A DNA stretch of 64,000 bases from Vogesella sp. XCS3. Its GTDB lineage: Bacteria > Pseudomonadota > Gammaproteobacteria > Burkholderiales > Chromobacteriaceae. Both the position numbers and the translations under genes were made by a program. The notes beneath the pieces are model-generated. The model was not told where the DNA came from. It searched no databases and was given only the letters and a program-made list of their open reading frames with translations. Location of the stretch: assembly GCF_020616155.1 (NCBI RefSeq), contig NZ_CP085530.1, positions 2,261,501 to 2,325,500 of the forward strand, read 5' to 3'. Of this stretch, positions 1 through 8,343 are shown piece after piece (within the stretch, counting starts at the first letter, position 1; every line of letters starts with the position of its first letter).

Positions 1-18
1 ACTGGCCTAAAACCTTCA

Positions 19-1209
19 TCAAGCGATAATTTTTGCTACCACGCCGGCGCCAACAGTGCGGCCACCTTCGCGGATCGCGAAACGCAGACCTTCTTCCATA
101 GCGATCGGAGCGATCAGTTCTACGGTGATTTCTACGTTATCGCCTGGCATAACCATTTCCACGCCTTCTGACAGGCTAACAGCACCAGTCACGTCAGTAG
201 TACGGAAGTAGAACTGTGGGCGATAGTTAGCGAAGAACGGAGTGTGACGGCCGCCTTCGTCTTTGCTCAGTACGTATACGGAAGCAGAGAACTTGGTGTG
301 CGGGGTGATGGAACCCGGCTTGGCCAGAACCTGACCACGCTCAACGTCTTCTCGCTTGGTGCCACGCAGCAGCACGCCAACGTTATCGCCAGCTTGACCT
401 TGGTCCAGCAGCTTACGGAACATTTCCACGCCGGTGCAGGTGGTTTTTACGGTGGCTTTCAGGCCAACGATTTCCAGTTCTTCACCAACTTTAACGATAC
501 CGCGCTCTACACGACCGGTAACCACAGTGCCGCGGCCGGAGATGGAGAATACGTCTTCGATCGGCAGCAGGAACGGCTTGTCGATAGCACGTTCTGGAGT
601 CGGGATGTAGGAATCCAGGGCATCAGCCAGACGGAAGATGGCTGGTTCGCCGTATTCGGATTGGTCGCCCTCCAGTGCCAGACGAGCGGAACCGGTAACG
701 ATCGGAGTGTCATCGCCTGGGAAGTCGTAGGAAGACAGCAGATCGCGCACTTCCATTTCAACCAGCTCCAGCAGCTCAGCGTCATCCACCAGGTCAGCCT
801 TGTTCAGGAAGACGATGATGTAAGGAACGCCAACCTGACGGGACAGCAGGATGTGTTCGCGAGTCTGTGGCATTGGGCCGTCAGCTGCGGAGCAAACCAG
901 AATAGCGCCGTCCATCTGGGCAGCACCGGTAATCATGTTTTTAACGTAGTCGGCGTGACCTGGGCAGTCTACGTGAGCGTAGTGACGTGCTTCGGTTTCG
1001 TATTCTACGTGAGCGGTGTTAATGGTAATACCGCGAGCTTTTTCTTCTGGCGCGCTGTCGATCTGGGAGTAGTCTTTAGCTTCGCCGCCGAATTTCTTGG
1101 ACAGAATGGTGGTGATAGCTGCAGTCAGAGTGGTCTTACCATGGTCCACGTGACCGATGGTGCCAACGTTTACGTGCGGCTTGGTCCGCGCAAACTTTTC
1201 TTTTGCCAT
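19..1209 (-). CDS. tuf: Translation elongation factor Tu
   Basis: EF-Tu is the GTPase that brings aminoacyl-tRNA to the ribosome. The 396-residue product has the usual full length. It shows G1 GHVDHGKT (about 19-26), the G3 motif DCPGH (about 81-85), NKAD (about 136-139) and the C-terminal beta-barrel domains ending [10 protein letters not shown]. The ATG is preceded by an AGGGA ribosome-binding site. It is the last visible gene of a minus-strand unit that starts with three tRNA genes, the classic tRNA-tufB arrangement of proteobacteria. Expression is probably driven by the promoter upstream of tRNA-Tyr. Identity is certain; whether this is tufA or tufB cannot be told without the rest of the genome. 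Confidence 0.99.
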   Translation of the reverse strand: MAKEKFARTKPHVNVGTIGHVDHGKTTLTAAITTILSKKFGGEAKDYSQIDSAPEEKARGITINTAHVEYETEARHYAHVDCPGHADYVKNMITGAAQMDGAILVCSAADGPMPQTREHILLSRQVGVPYIIVFLNKADLVDDAELLELVEMEVRDLLSSYDFPGDDTPIVTGSARLALEGDQSEYGEPAIFRLADALDSYIPTPERAIDKPFLLPIEDVFSISGRGTVVTGRVERGIVKVGEELEIVGLKATVKTTCTGVEMFRKLLDQGQAGDNVGVLLRGTKREDVERGQVLAKPGSITPHTKFSASVYVLSKDEGGRHTPFFANYRPQFYFRTTDVTGAVSLSEGVEMVMPGDNVEITVELIAPIAMEEGLRFAIREGGRTVGAGVVAKIIA

Positions 1210-1250
1210 GGCAAATTCCCTGATAACGAATAAAGTCTACATTTAAATGA

Positions 1251-1325
<75 letters not shown>

Positions 1326-1350
1326 TTCACATACAAACCATTCAACAACT

Positions 1351-1424
1351 TGGAGCGGGTGAAGGGAATCGAACCCTCGTCGTAAGCTTGGAAGGCTTCT
1401 GCTCTACCATTGAGCTACACCCGC
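1351..1424 (-). tRNA. tRNA-Gly (anticodon TCC)
   Basis: Minus-strand cloverleaf with acceptor stem GCGGGTG/CACCCGC, anticodon loop CTTCCAA (anticodon TCC), GGTTCGATTCC T arm and encoded CCA (1351-1353). It is the middle gene of the Tyr-Gly-Thr-tuf unit. Confidence 0.97.
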
Positions 1425-1472
1425 CTACGATCCGGACGACTTCACAATCTTGCCGCCAAGATGCATAGCAAC

Positions 1473-1557
1473 TGGTGGGGGGAGAAGGATTCGAACCTTC
1501 GAAGGCTGAGCCGTCAGATTTACAGTCTGATCCCTTTGACCGCTCGGGAATCCCCCC
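1473..1557 (-). tRNA. tRNA-Tyr (anticodon GTA)
   Basis: Class II tRNA of 85 bases with a long variable arm. The acceptor stem is GGGGGGA/TCCCCCC, the anticodon arm CAGACTGTAAATCTG gives GTA, and CCA is encoded (1473-1475). It is the first gene of the tRNA-tuf transcription unit. Confidence 0.97.
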
Positions 1558-1571
1558 GTGAAGAAGCCCGA

Positions 1572-1600
1572 ATAGTATAGACACCTTGCCAATGCGTCAA
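1572..1600 (-). promoter_or_regulatory. Sigma-70 promoter of the tRNA-tuf unit
   Basis: On the minus strand, TTGACG (1595-1600) and TACTAT (1572-1577) are separated by 17 bases; an overlapping TATACT lies two bases nearer. The bases after the -10 box are TCGGGC, a GC-rich discriminator of the kind found at stringently controlled stable-RNA promoters. The start site would lie a few bases before tRNA-Tyr. Confidence 0.8.
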
Positions 1601-1636
1601 TAGCTTTTTCGAGAATTTTTCTAGTTTTCCAAGAAA

Positions 1637-1659
1637 AAGCCCCGCATGGCGCGGGGCTT
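1637..1659 (-). terminator. Rho-independent terminator of the ferredoxin gene
   Basis: A 9-bp stem, AAGCCCCGC with GCGGGGCTT around a 5-base loop, is followed on the minus strand by a T run (TTTTTC). It ends the minus-strand ferredoxin transcript just before the tRNA promoter. Confidence 0.85.
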
Positions 1660-1682
1660 TGTTGCAAATCAGTCACTTAGCT

Positions 1683-1970
<288 letters not shown>

Positions 1971-2011
1971 TCACTCACCCCTCGCACAAGCAAGTTCGCG
2001 GGGTTATATCT

Positions 2012-2563
2012 TTATTCGTGCGATTCTGCACGCAACAACCATGAGTGCACCTTGCCCGCGCGCAAGCTACGCTCGATCTGCCAGCCTGGGAAGTCGCACG
2101 ACTGCGGGGTTTCGATGTACAGCTTGCCACCAGGCGCCAGAATGGCGGCCAACTGCGGCAAGACCTGCTCGAGCAGTGCACTCTGGTAAGGCGGGTCAAC
2201 AAAGATAACGTCGAACTGCTCGCGGCAGTTCTTCAAATACGTCAGCGCATCCTGCACCAGAATCTCGATCTCATTGGCAGCCAATAGCTGCTTGTTCTTT
2301 TGCAGGATGGCAGCAACCGGGCGCATCTTTTCAACCAGCACGACACGTGGCGCCTCGCGCGAGGCGGCCTCGAAGCCCAGCGCACCGCTGCCGGCAAACA
2401 GATCCAGACAACGCTTGCCGTACAACTCCTGCCCCAGCCAGTTAAACAACGTCTCACGCACGCGATCAGGGGTTGGCCGCAAACCTTCTGCTTCTGGCAC
2501 ATCCAGCAAGCGTCTGCGGTATTTTCCACCAATGATACGAACCTTGTTGCGCTGCTGCGTCAT
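2012..2563 (-). CDS. rsmD: 16S rRNA (guanine(966)-N(2))-methyltransferase RsmD
   Basis: SAM-dependent methyltransferase acting on G966 of 16S rRNA during 30S assembly. It shows the N-terminal RIIGGKYRRR substrate region, the SAM motif DLFAGSGALGFEA, the catalytic motif DPPY and the C-terminal GGKLYIETP strand. I start it at the ATG with AGGAGG a few bases upstream (183 residues), not at the in-frame codon 18 bases earlier, which would add MNSGGC. It is followed on the same strand by the ferredoxin gene and diverges from ftsY. Confidence 0.95.
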   Translation of the reverse strand: MTQQRNKVRIIGGKYRRRLLDVPEAEGLRPTPDRVRETLFNWLGQELYGKRCLDLFAGSGALGFEAASREAPRVVLVEKMRPVAAILQKNKQLLAANEIEILVQDALTYLKNCREQFDVIFVDPPYQSALLEQVLPQLAAILAPGGKLYIETPQSCDFPGWQIERSLRAGKVHSWLLRAESHE

Positions 2564-2760
2564 GCATCCTCCTGAATTCAAGGGCAGAATTCTACATCGT
2601 CAACGTCGTGCCGTCCCAACTGTTGATGCAGCAGCCCGCTTCCGATTTATTCCTTATATATAGATTCTGGCGTTTTGCTATTTGTTGACACTTCATTCCC
2701 CCGTACACAATGGTTTTAAGGCTACAATCTGGCTTTATTTTGTGTGCAGATTCAATAAGC

Positions 2761-3834
2761 ATGTTCAGCTTCTTCAAGAAAAAGACTCCGCCAGCCGAGA
2801 CCACCACTACCGAGAAGGTAGCGGAACCTGTTGCCATCGAACCCAGCGCCCCTATCGCGCCACCAGCACCGGAGGCACAGGCGGATGTTGCAGTCGCCCC
2901 CCACGCAGCTGCTGAGCCGCCACGCAAAGCTAGCTGGACCGAGCGCCTGAAAGCCGGCTTGTCCAAAACCCGCGACAAGCTAGGCAAGCAATTGGCCACG
3001 CTGTTCGGTGGCGGCAAGATCGATGAAGATCTGTACGAAGAGCTGGAAACGGTACTGCTGACCGCCGATATGGGCGTGGATGCTACCAACCACCTGCTTA
3101 AAGATGTACGTGATCGCGTAAGCCTGGGCGGCCTAAAGGACGCCAGCGAGCTGAAGGGCGCACTGAAGTCGTCGCTGGGCGAGCTAATCGGCCCGCTGGA
3201 AGTGCCACTGGATACCGCAGGCAAGAAACCATTCGTGATCATGATGGTGGGCGTGAACGGCGCCGGCAAAACCACGTCTATCGGCAAACTCGCCAAGTAC
3301 TTCCAGAGCCAGGGCAAGAGTGTGCTGCTAGCCGCTGGGGATACTTTCCGTGCTGCTGCTCGCGAGCAACTGATGGCCTGGGGTGAGCGCAATAACGTGA
3401 CCGTTATTGCCCAACAGAGCGGTGATGCCGCAGCAGTCTGTTACGACGCCATCCAGGCAGCCACGGCGCGTGGTATTGATATCGTGCTGGCGGATACCGC
3501 CGGCCGCCTGCCCACGCAGCTGCACCTGATGGAAGAAATCAAAAAGGTAAAGCGCGTTATCCAGAAAGCCATTCCGGATGGCCCGCATGAAGTCATGCTG
3601 GTACTGGATGCCAATATCGGCCAGAACGCCATTAACCAGGTAGTCGCGTTTGATGATGCGCTGGGTCTGACTGGCCTGGTGCTCACCAAGCTGGATGGCA
3701 CCGCCAAAGGGGGTGTCATTGCAGCCATCGCCAAGCAGCGCCCGGTACCGCTGCGCTTTATTGGCGTGGGCGAAAGCATCGATGACCTGCGCCCGTTCCA
3801 GGCCGGCCCGTACATCGACGCGCTGTTTGACTAG
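2761..3834 (+). CDS. ftsY: Signal recognition particle receptor FtsY
   Basis: SRP-receptor GTPase that docks ribosome-nascent chain-SRP complexes at the inner membrane. The start MFSFFKKK gives 357 residues; the 17-codon in-frame extension upstream looks non-coding. After a short basic start and an Ala/Pro/Glu-rich A region comes the NG domain: GVNGAGKTTSIGKLA (P loop), DTFRAAAREQL, DTAGRLPTQ, TKLDGTAKGG and the C-terminal GVGESIDDLRPF. It is first in the conserved ftsY-ftsE-ftsX-rpoH order. TTGACA at 2685-2690 could be a -35 element, but no convincing -10 was found at the right spacing. Confidence 0.98.
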   Translation: MFSFFKKKTPPAETTTTEKVAEPVAIEPSAPIAPPAPEAQADVAVAPHAAAEPPRKASWTERLKAGLSKTRDKLGKQLATLFGGGKIDEDLYEELETVLLTADMGVDATNHLLKDVRDRVSLGGLKDASELKGALKSSLGELIGPLEVPLDTAGKKPFVIMMVGVNGAGKTTSIGKLAKYFQSQGKSVLLAAGDTFRAAAREQLMAWGERNNVTVIAQQSGDAAAVCYDAIQAATARGIDIVLADTAGRLPTQLHLMEEIKKVKRVIQKAIPDGPHEVMLVLDANIGQNAINQVVAFDDALGLTGLVLTKLDGTAKGGVIAAIAKQRPVPLRFIGVGESIDDLRPFQAGPYIDALFD

Positions 3835-3846
3835 TCACCCGCTTGC

Positions 3847-3859
3847 TGCGGCCAACCTT
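3847..3859 (+). repeat. 13-base dispersed repeat, exact copy
   Basis: TGCGGCCAACCTT lies in the 46-base gap between the ftsY stop and the ftsE start. Confidence 0.9.
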
Positions 3860-3880
3860 TGCCCTTGATGAGGAGGCGCA

Positions 3881-4534
3881 ATGATCCAGTTTGAACAGGT
3901 GAGCAAACGCTACCCGGGCGGGCACGATGCGCTCAAGAACCTGTCGTTCACCATAGATAGTGGCGAAATGCTGTTCCTGGCCGGCCATTCCGGCGCAGGT
4001 AAAAGTACCCTGCTGAAGCTGATTTCCGGTATAGAACGCGCCACCAGCGGCAATGTACTGGTGAACGACCAAAACCTGAGCCGCCTGCGCCCCAGCCAGC
4101 TACCCTATGTGCGCCAACACATCGGCATCGTGTTTCAAGACCACAAGATCCTGTTCGATCGCAGCGTATTCGACAATGTAATGTTGCCGCTGGACATTAT
4201 CGGCTTTGACCGCCGCGATGCTGCGCGCCGCGTACGCGCAGCACTGGACAAGGTAGGCTTGCTGGGCAAAGAAAAGGTGATGCCGGTACGGCTATCCGGC
4301 GGTGAGCAGCAGCGGCTATGCATCGCCCGGGCCGTAGTGCACCGCCCCAGCATCCTGCTGGCTGACGAGCCGTCGGCAAACCTTGACCGCGCTTACGCAC
4401 TGGACATCATGGAGCTGTTCAAATCGTTTCATCAGGTAGGCGTCACCGTCATTGTGTCTGCACACGATGAAACCCTGATGGAAGACTACGGTCGCCGCAT
4501 TATCCGCCTGCGCGAGGGCCAGTTTGCCTCATGA
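3881..4534 (+). CDS. ftsE: Cell division ATP-binding protein FtsE
   Basis: ABC ATPase of the FtsEX complex, which couples septal assembly to activation of periplasmic peptidoglycan hydrolases. In 217 residues it has Walker A GHSGAGKST (35-43), the signature LSGGEQQRL, Walker B ILLADEPSANLD and the H-loop histidine in VSAHDE. A GAGGAGG ribosome-binding site precedes the ATG. Its last codons overlap the ftsX start by four bases (ATGA), so the two are translationally coupled. Confidence 0.98.
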   Translation: MIQFEQVSKRYPGGHDALKNLSFTIDSGEMLFLAGHSGAGKSTLLKLISGIERATSGNVLVNDQNLSRLRPSQLPYVRQHIGIVFQDHKILFDRSVFDNVMLPLDIIGFDRRDAARRVRAALDKVGLLGKEKVMPVRLSGGEQQRLCIARAVVHRPSILLADEPSANLDRAYALDIMELFKSFHQVGVTVIVSAHDETLMEDYGRRIIRLREGQFAS

Positions 4535-5442
4535 AACACTACTTCTACCTGCACTGGCAGGATGCCCGCCTTGCCCTGCTGAAAATGCTGCGCCAACCCG
4601 TGGGCAGCTTGCTGAACCTGCTGATGCTGGCCATTGCCCTGTCGCTGCCTGTTTCGCTATACCTGGCAGCAACCAGTGTGCAAACGTGGGTGGGCAAGCT
4701 TACCGCCACACCACAAATCACGCTGTTCATGGAGCTGTCCACCGAACAAGCCGACCTGGCTGCCGTACAAGCCAGCCTGCAAACCCACCCGCGCGTGGCC
4801 AGCTTCAGCTTTGTCTCGAAGGATGCCGCCTTGCAACAGCTGGAGCAGCGCAGCGGTATGAGCGGTATTGGTGAAGGCCTGGGCAGCAACCCCCTGCCCC
4901 ACGCCTTTGTGGTGCAACCCAAAGCCGATGCCACACCAGAAGCACTGGAAATGCTGCAACGCGAGCTCTCCGGCCTTCCCATGGTAGAGCAGGCCCAGTT
5001 TGATGCCGCCTGGGCCAAACGCCTGCACGGTTTACTGGAGCTGGCCATGCAGCTGGCCTGGTTTCTGAGCATCAGCTTTGGCCTGGCGCTGGTGCTGATT
5101 ACCCACAACAGCATACGCATGCAAATACTGGCGCGGCAGGAAGAGATCGAAGTCGCCAAACTGATTGGCGCGACTGATAGCTTTATCCGCCGTCCTTTTA
5201 TGTATTACGCCGTATGGCAAGGCCTGCTCAGCACCCTGTGCTGCTGGGCACTATGCAGTGTGTTTGTTGCCCAAGCCGCGCCAGCATTAAACGGTTTTGC
5301 CCAGCTCTACAGCGAAAGTATTATGCTGCGTAGCCTGCTGCCGACCGAGCTGCTGATGTTGGCCGCAGCCAGTATTGGCCTGGGCATTGTCGGCGCCCGC
5401 CTGGCGGCAGACCACTACCTGCGCAAACTGCGCGCCCGCTAA
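4531..5442 (+). CDS. ftsX: Cell division protein FtsX
   Basis: Permease-like partner of FtsE. The 303-residue protein has a cytoplasmic N-terminus, a first membrane segment at about 20-45, a periplasmic domain of roughly 120 residues, and three more membrane segments near 170, 225 and 270, with the conserved EEIEVAKLIGAT loop after the second. This is the standard FtsX topology. It overlaps ftsE by four bases and precedes rpoH by about 110 bases. Confidence 0.96.
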   Translation: MKHYFYLHWQDARLALLKMLRQPVGSLLNLLMLAIALSLPVSLYLAATSVQTWVGKLTATPQITLFMELSTEQADLAAVQASLQTHPRVASFSFVSKDAALQQLEQRSGMSGIGEGLGSNPLPHAFVVQPKADATPEALEMLQRELSGLPMVEQAQFDAAWAKRLHGLLELAMQLAWFLSISFGLALVLITHNSIRMQILARQEEIEVAKLIGATDSFIRRPFMYYAVWQGLLSTLCCWALCSVFVAQAAPALNGFAQLYSESIMLRSLLPTELLMLAAASIGLGIVGARLAADHYLRKLRAR

Positions 5443-5495
5443 GCCGCTATCACCATCATAAATAAATGCCATCGCCGGGAACCTGTGCACTTCTG

Positions 5496-5516
5496 GCACT
5501 CTCCTACCGGGAGTGC
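5496..5516 (+). promoter_or_regulatory. Hairpin in the rpoH leader
   Basis: GCACTC (5496-5501) pairs with GAGTGC (5511-5516). A T-G and a C-G pair extend the stem around a 5-base loop. No T run follows on the plus strand, so it is not an obvious terminator. It lies about 40 bases before the rpoH start and could be a leader structure or an operator. Function unknown. Confidence 0.4.
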
Positions 5517-5553
5517 TAAGATCAGCTCAGGTTTCCACAAGGATAATCAGCGT

Positions 5554-6414
5554 ATGACCACGATTGCTTTGCCCGTACTCTCTGCCAACGGCAGCCTGGA
5601 ACAGTATATCCAGACCGTCAACAGCATCCCCATGCTCACGCCGGAAGAAGAGTTCGAGCTTGCCACGCGCCAGCAGGAACAAGGCGACCTGGAGGCAGCC
5701 AAGCGCCTGGTGCTATCGCATCTGCGCGTAGTGGTATCGATTGCCCGCGGCTACTCTGGCTATGGCCTGCCGCAAGCCGACCTGATTCAGGAAGGCAATA
5801 TCGGCCTGATGAAAGCGGTAAAACGTTTTGAACCTACCCGCGGTGTACGCCTGTTCTCGTTTGCCGTGCACTGGATCAAGGCCGAGATTCACGAGTTCAT
5901 TCTGCGCAACTGGCGCCTGGTGCGCATTGCCACAACCAAGCCACAACGTAAACTGTTCTTCAACCTGCGCAGCATGAAGCAGGGGTTTTCTGCCTTGTCA
6001 GAAAAAGAGGCGCAAGCCATTGCCGAACAGCTGGGTGTCAAACCGGAAGAAGTGCGCGAAATGGAAACGCGCATGAGCGGCCAGGATATGGCGCTACTAG
6101 CGGATGAAGGTGACGACGAAGGCTTTGCACCCATCGACTGGCTGGCTGACAGCCACCACGAGCCGACCCGCGCCATGGAACGCCGCGCGCTGGACACGCT
6201 GCAAGGTGAAGGCATCGAACACGCGTTGGCCACGCTGGATCCGCGCAGCCGCCGCATTATCGAAGCACGCTGGCTGGCCGATGACAGCGGCGCCACATTG
6301 CACGACTTGGCTGCCGAATTTGGCGTATCTGCAGAACGCATCCGCCAGATCGAAGCCAAAGCGCTAGGCAAAATGAAAACCGCGCTGAGCCACGGTGTTG
6401 TAATAGACGCCTGA
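5554..6414 (+). CDS. rpoH: RNA polymerase heat-shock sigma factor RpoH (sigma-32)
   Basis: Alternative sigma factor for heat-shock genes. The 286-residue product has sigma region 2 (DLIQEGNIGLMKAVKRFEP), the RpoH-box QRKLFFNLR (131-139), a hallmark of this family, and a region 4 helix-turn-helix ending SAERIRQIEAKALGKMK. The start is the ATG 10 bases after AAGGA; an in-frame codon 69 bases upstream lacks a ribosome-binding site. It follows ftsYEX as in many proteobacteria and ends at a strong terminator. Confidence 0.98.
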   Translation: MTTIALPVLSANGSLEQYIQTVNSIPMLTPEEEFELATRQQEQGDLEAAKRLVLSHLRVVVSIARGYSGYGLPQADLIQEGNIGLMKAVKRFEPTRGVRLFSFAVHWIKAEIHEFILRNWRLVRIATTKPQRKLFFNLRSMKQGFSALSEKEAQAIAEQLGVKPEEVREMETRMSGQDMALLADEGDDEGFAPIDWLADSHHEPTRAMERRALDTLQGEGIEHALATLDPRSRRIIEARWLADDSGATLHDLAAEFGVSAERIRQIEAKALGKMKTALSHGVVIDA

Positions 6415-6439
6415 TCTCTCTCGGAGAGCTAGGCAAAAC

Positions 6440-6468
6440 AAAGCCCGCTTGCATCACAAGCGGGCTTT
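6440..6468. terminator. Bidirectional terminator between rpoH and the PglL-like gene
   Basis: AAAGCCCGCTTG (6440-6451) pairs with CAAGCGGGCTTT (6457-6468) around a 5-base loop. T-rich sequence follows on both strands (TTTCTCATTT; TTTGTTTTG). It separates convergent genes. Confidence 0.85.
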
Positions 6469-6512
6469 CTCATTTGCAGCAGGCCACCTCACGCCAGCTG
6501 GGCTTTTTTTCG

Positions 6513-8276
6513 CTAGCGGTACTGCGGCGGCAGCTTGTCTGTAGCCGCCTGTGCCATGGCGCGCAGGCGAGCCCAGGCCGGCTCGCCTTCGTCCAGCTCG
6601 GCCAGAAAATCCGGCGCGTATGTCGGGAATGACGCCAAAGCCAGGCTAAAGGTATGCGCCGCCTTTTCCTGCTCGCCAGCCAGTGCTTCCATCTGTGCCT
6701 TGCGCCGCAGCACATCCGGGTAAGGGCGGAACGCTGCCATCAGCTCCAGCCAATGCCGCTGCGTTTTCAGTGCCTGCGGCGTCGGTGTAATGACATCATC
6801 CAGCAAACCAAGCGCGTGGGAGGCGAACATCGGTTCATGGCGGATAATCTGCTCCAGACGCTGCTGCTGGCGCTGGGTCGTCGGGTAATACAGCCCTTGC
6901 ATCTCGCGATAACGCCAGCTGCCATACGCCGCCAAAACCAGCAATGCAATAGCCAGCACCGTATACAGCGGCGTTAGCCAAACGATGGGTGCCTCATCCG
7001 CCTCGGGTGCCAGCGCCAGCATCATCACCATCACGGCGGGAAAGTACAGGTACCACAGCGGGTACTCCAGCATGCTATGGATCAGCGTCACCGCCATGAT
7101 GGCCAGCGGCACCAGATGTACCGGCTCGACGCGACGGCCAAAGTAAGGCCAGGCCGCCCAGGTAAAACCCAGCACCGCACACAATGTACCAACCAGCCCC
7201 ATTTCGGCCAGCAGCTGAAACACCAGATTATGGGCATTGGCAAACAGCCCGCTATTGACGCCGGCATTGGCAAACTGCGGCAGCATCTGCAAGCGCACAC
7301 TCTCGGAGGCATATTGATACCAGCCAAATCCGTAGCCCGGATGCTCGGTAAACACGATCCAGGCTTTGCCCCATTCCGCCAAGCGCCGCGCGCCCATGCC
7401 ATCACTGTTTGCGGCCAACCTTTCCAGGCCACTCGCAGCAACCGGCCCATGCAGAAGGGGGGCGAGCAGCTTCTCTGCCAACGGCAAGGCAAACTGCATC
7501 GCCACAATCAGTGCCACAGCCAGCCACATCACACGCATCATTTTTGCCGACTGCGACACGCGCAAGCGCCAATGCCACCAGCCTGCCATGATCGCCAGCG
7601 CAAACGCATACAACAGCACGGTACGGGAACCGGCAAAGGCAATGGACAAGGAAAGCCAGGCGATAGCGCCCCAGAGCCAGCGTCGCGCCGGTTGGCCACT
7701 CACCAATAGCCACGCAGCCGCAATTACCCCCCAAGTCAGGTAATGCGCGTACTGGTTACGTTGGCCGATATGACCGAATACATTGGTCGTTGGGTGGCTA
7801 CTGTCGTAGAACAGCACACCACCCATGACCTGCGCCAGACCAGTGACTTGCGCCAAACCGATCAGGGATTGCAGTAGCGTGCCGATCAGGATCGCTTTGC
7901 ACAAATAGGTAATCAGCGCTTCCGCTCCCCAGCGCAGACGCAAGCGTATGACAACAAGCGCCAACACCGACAAGGCAACAAAGGCCAATGCCGTGGCCTG
8001 ATTCAGGCCAGGGAATAACACGGGTAGGAACCACGGCTGCAATGCCCACACCAGTGCCAAGACCATCATCCAGATGCTGGCCCTTGGCCACGCCGAAGGG
8101 GTGCCGGGCAACAACAAGCCGGCTAGCGCGGCGCAGCAAACCACGGTGATTTCGCCCCACCACTGCGGCAAAGGCAGAAAGTGGAAACGCGACAGAAAAG
8201 GAAAAATAGTGATCGCGGCCAACAGCAAGGCAGCAATACGGACACGCTTGGTGTCATCCATCAGAGAAGCAGACAT
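6513..8276 (-). CDS. PglL/Wzy-family O-oligosaccharyltransferase (copy A)
   Basis: Polytopic inner-membrane protein (587 residues, about ten to twelve hydrophobic segments) of the PglL/O-antigen-ligase superfamily, which transfers lipid-linked glycans to periplasmic acceptors. Visible marks are GHIGQRNQYAHYL (PglL_A-type motif, about 167-180), the large-loop HPGYGFGWYQYA, the conserved histidine in NAHNLVFQLLAEMG, and a soluble C-terminal region like Wzy_C_2. It lies downstream of a second paralogue and three pilin genes on the same strand, so pilin is the likely glycan acceptor; this is inferred from context. An exact copy of the 13-base repeat lies inside the gene at 7410-7422. Confidence 0.85.
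   Translation of the reverse strand: MSASLMDDTKRVRIAALLLAAITIFPFLSRFHFLPLPQWWGEITVVCCAALAGLLLPGTPSAWPRASIWMMVLALVWALQPWFLPVLFPGLNQATALAFVALSVLALVVIRLRLRWGAEALITYLCKAILIGTLLQSLIGLAQVTGLAQVMGGVLFYDSSHPTTNVFGHIGQRNQYAHYLTWGVIAAAWLLVSGQPARRWLWGAIAWLSLSIAFAGSRTVLLYAFALAIMAGWWHWRLRVSQSAKMMRVMWLAVALIVAMQFALPLAEKLLAPLLHGPVAASGLERLAANSDGMGARRLAEWGKAWIVFTEHPGYGFGWYQYASESVRLQMLPQFANAGVNSGLFANAHNLVFQLLAEMGLVGTLCAVLGFTWAAWPYFGRRVEPVHLVPLAIMAVTLIHSMLEYPLWYLYFPAVMVMMLALAPEADEAPIVWLTPLYTVLAIALLVLAAYGSWRYREMQGLYYPTTQRQQQRLEQIIRHEPMFASHALGLLDDVITPTPQALKTQRHWLELMAAFRPYPDVLRRKAQMEALAGEQEKAAHTFSLALASFPTYAPDFLAELDEGEPAWARLRAMAQAATDKLPPQYR
7410..7422 (+). repeat. 13-base dispersed repeat, exact copy
   Basis: TGCGGCCAACCTT lies within the coding sequence of PglL-like copy A. 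Confidence 0.9.
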
Positions 8277-8343
8277 GAATCACGCTCACAGGCGCTAGCA
8301 AAGGCCGAAGCATAGCCGATGCCAGGCCAGCGAGCAAAAACAG

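Noticed and set aside
244..1233. Long plus-strand open frame opposite tuf
   Set aside because: Shadow of EF-Tu; no ribosome-binding site and no recognisable domain.
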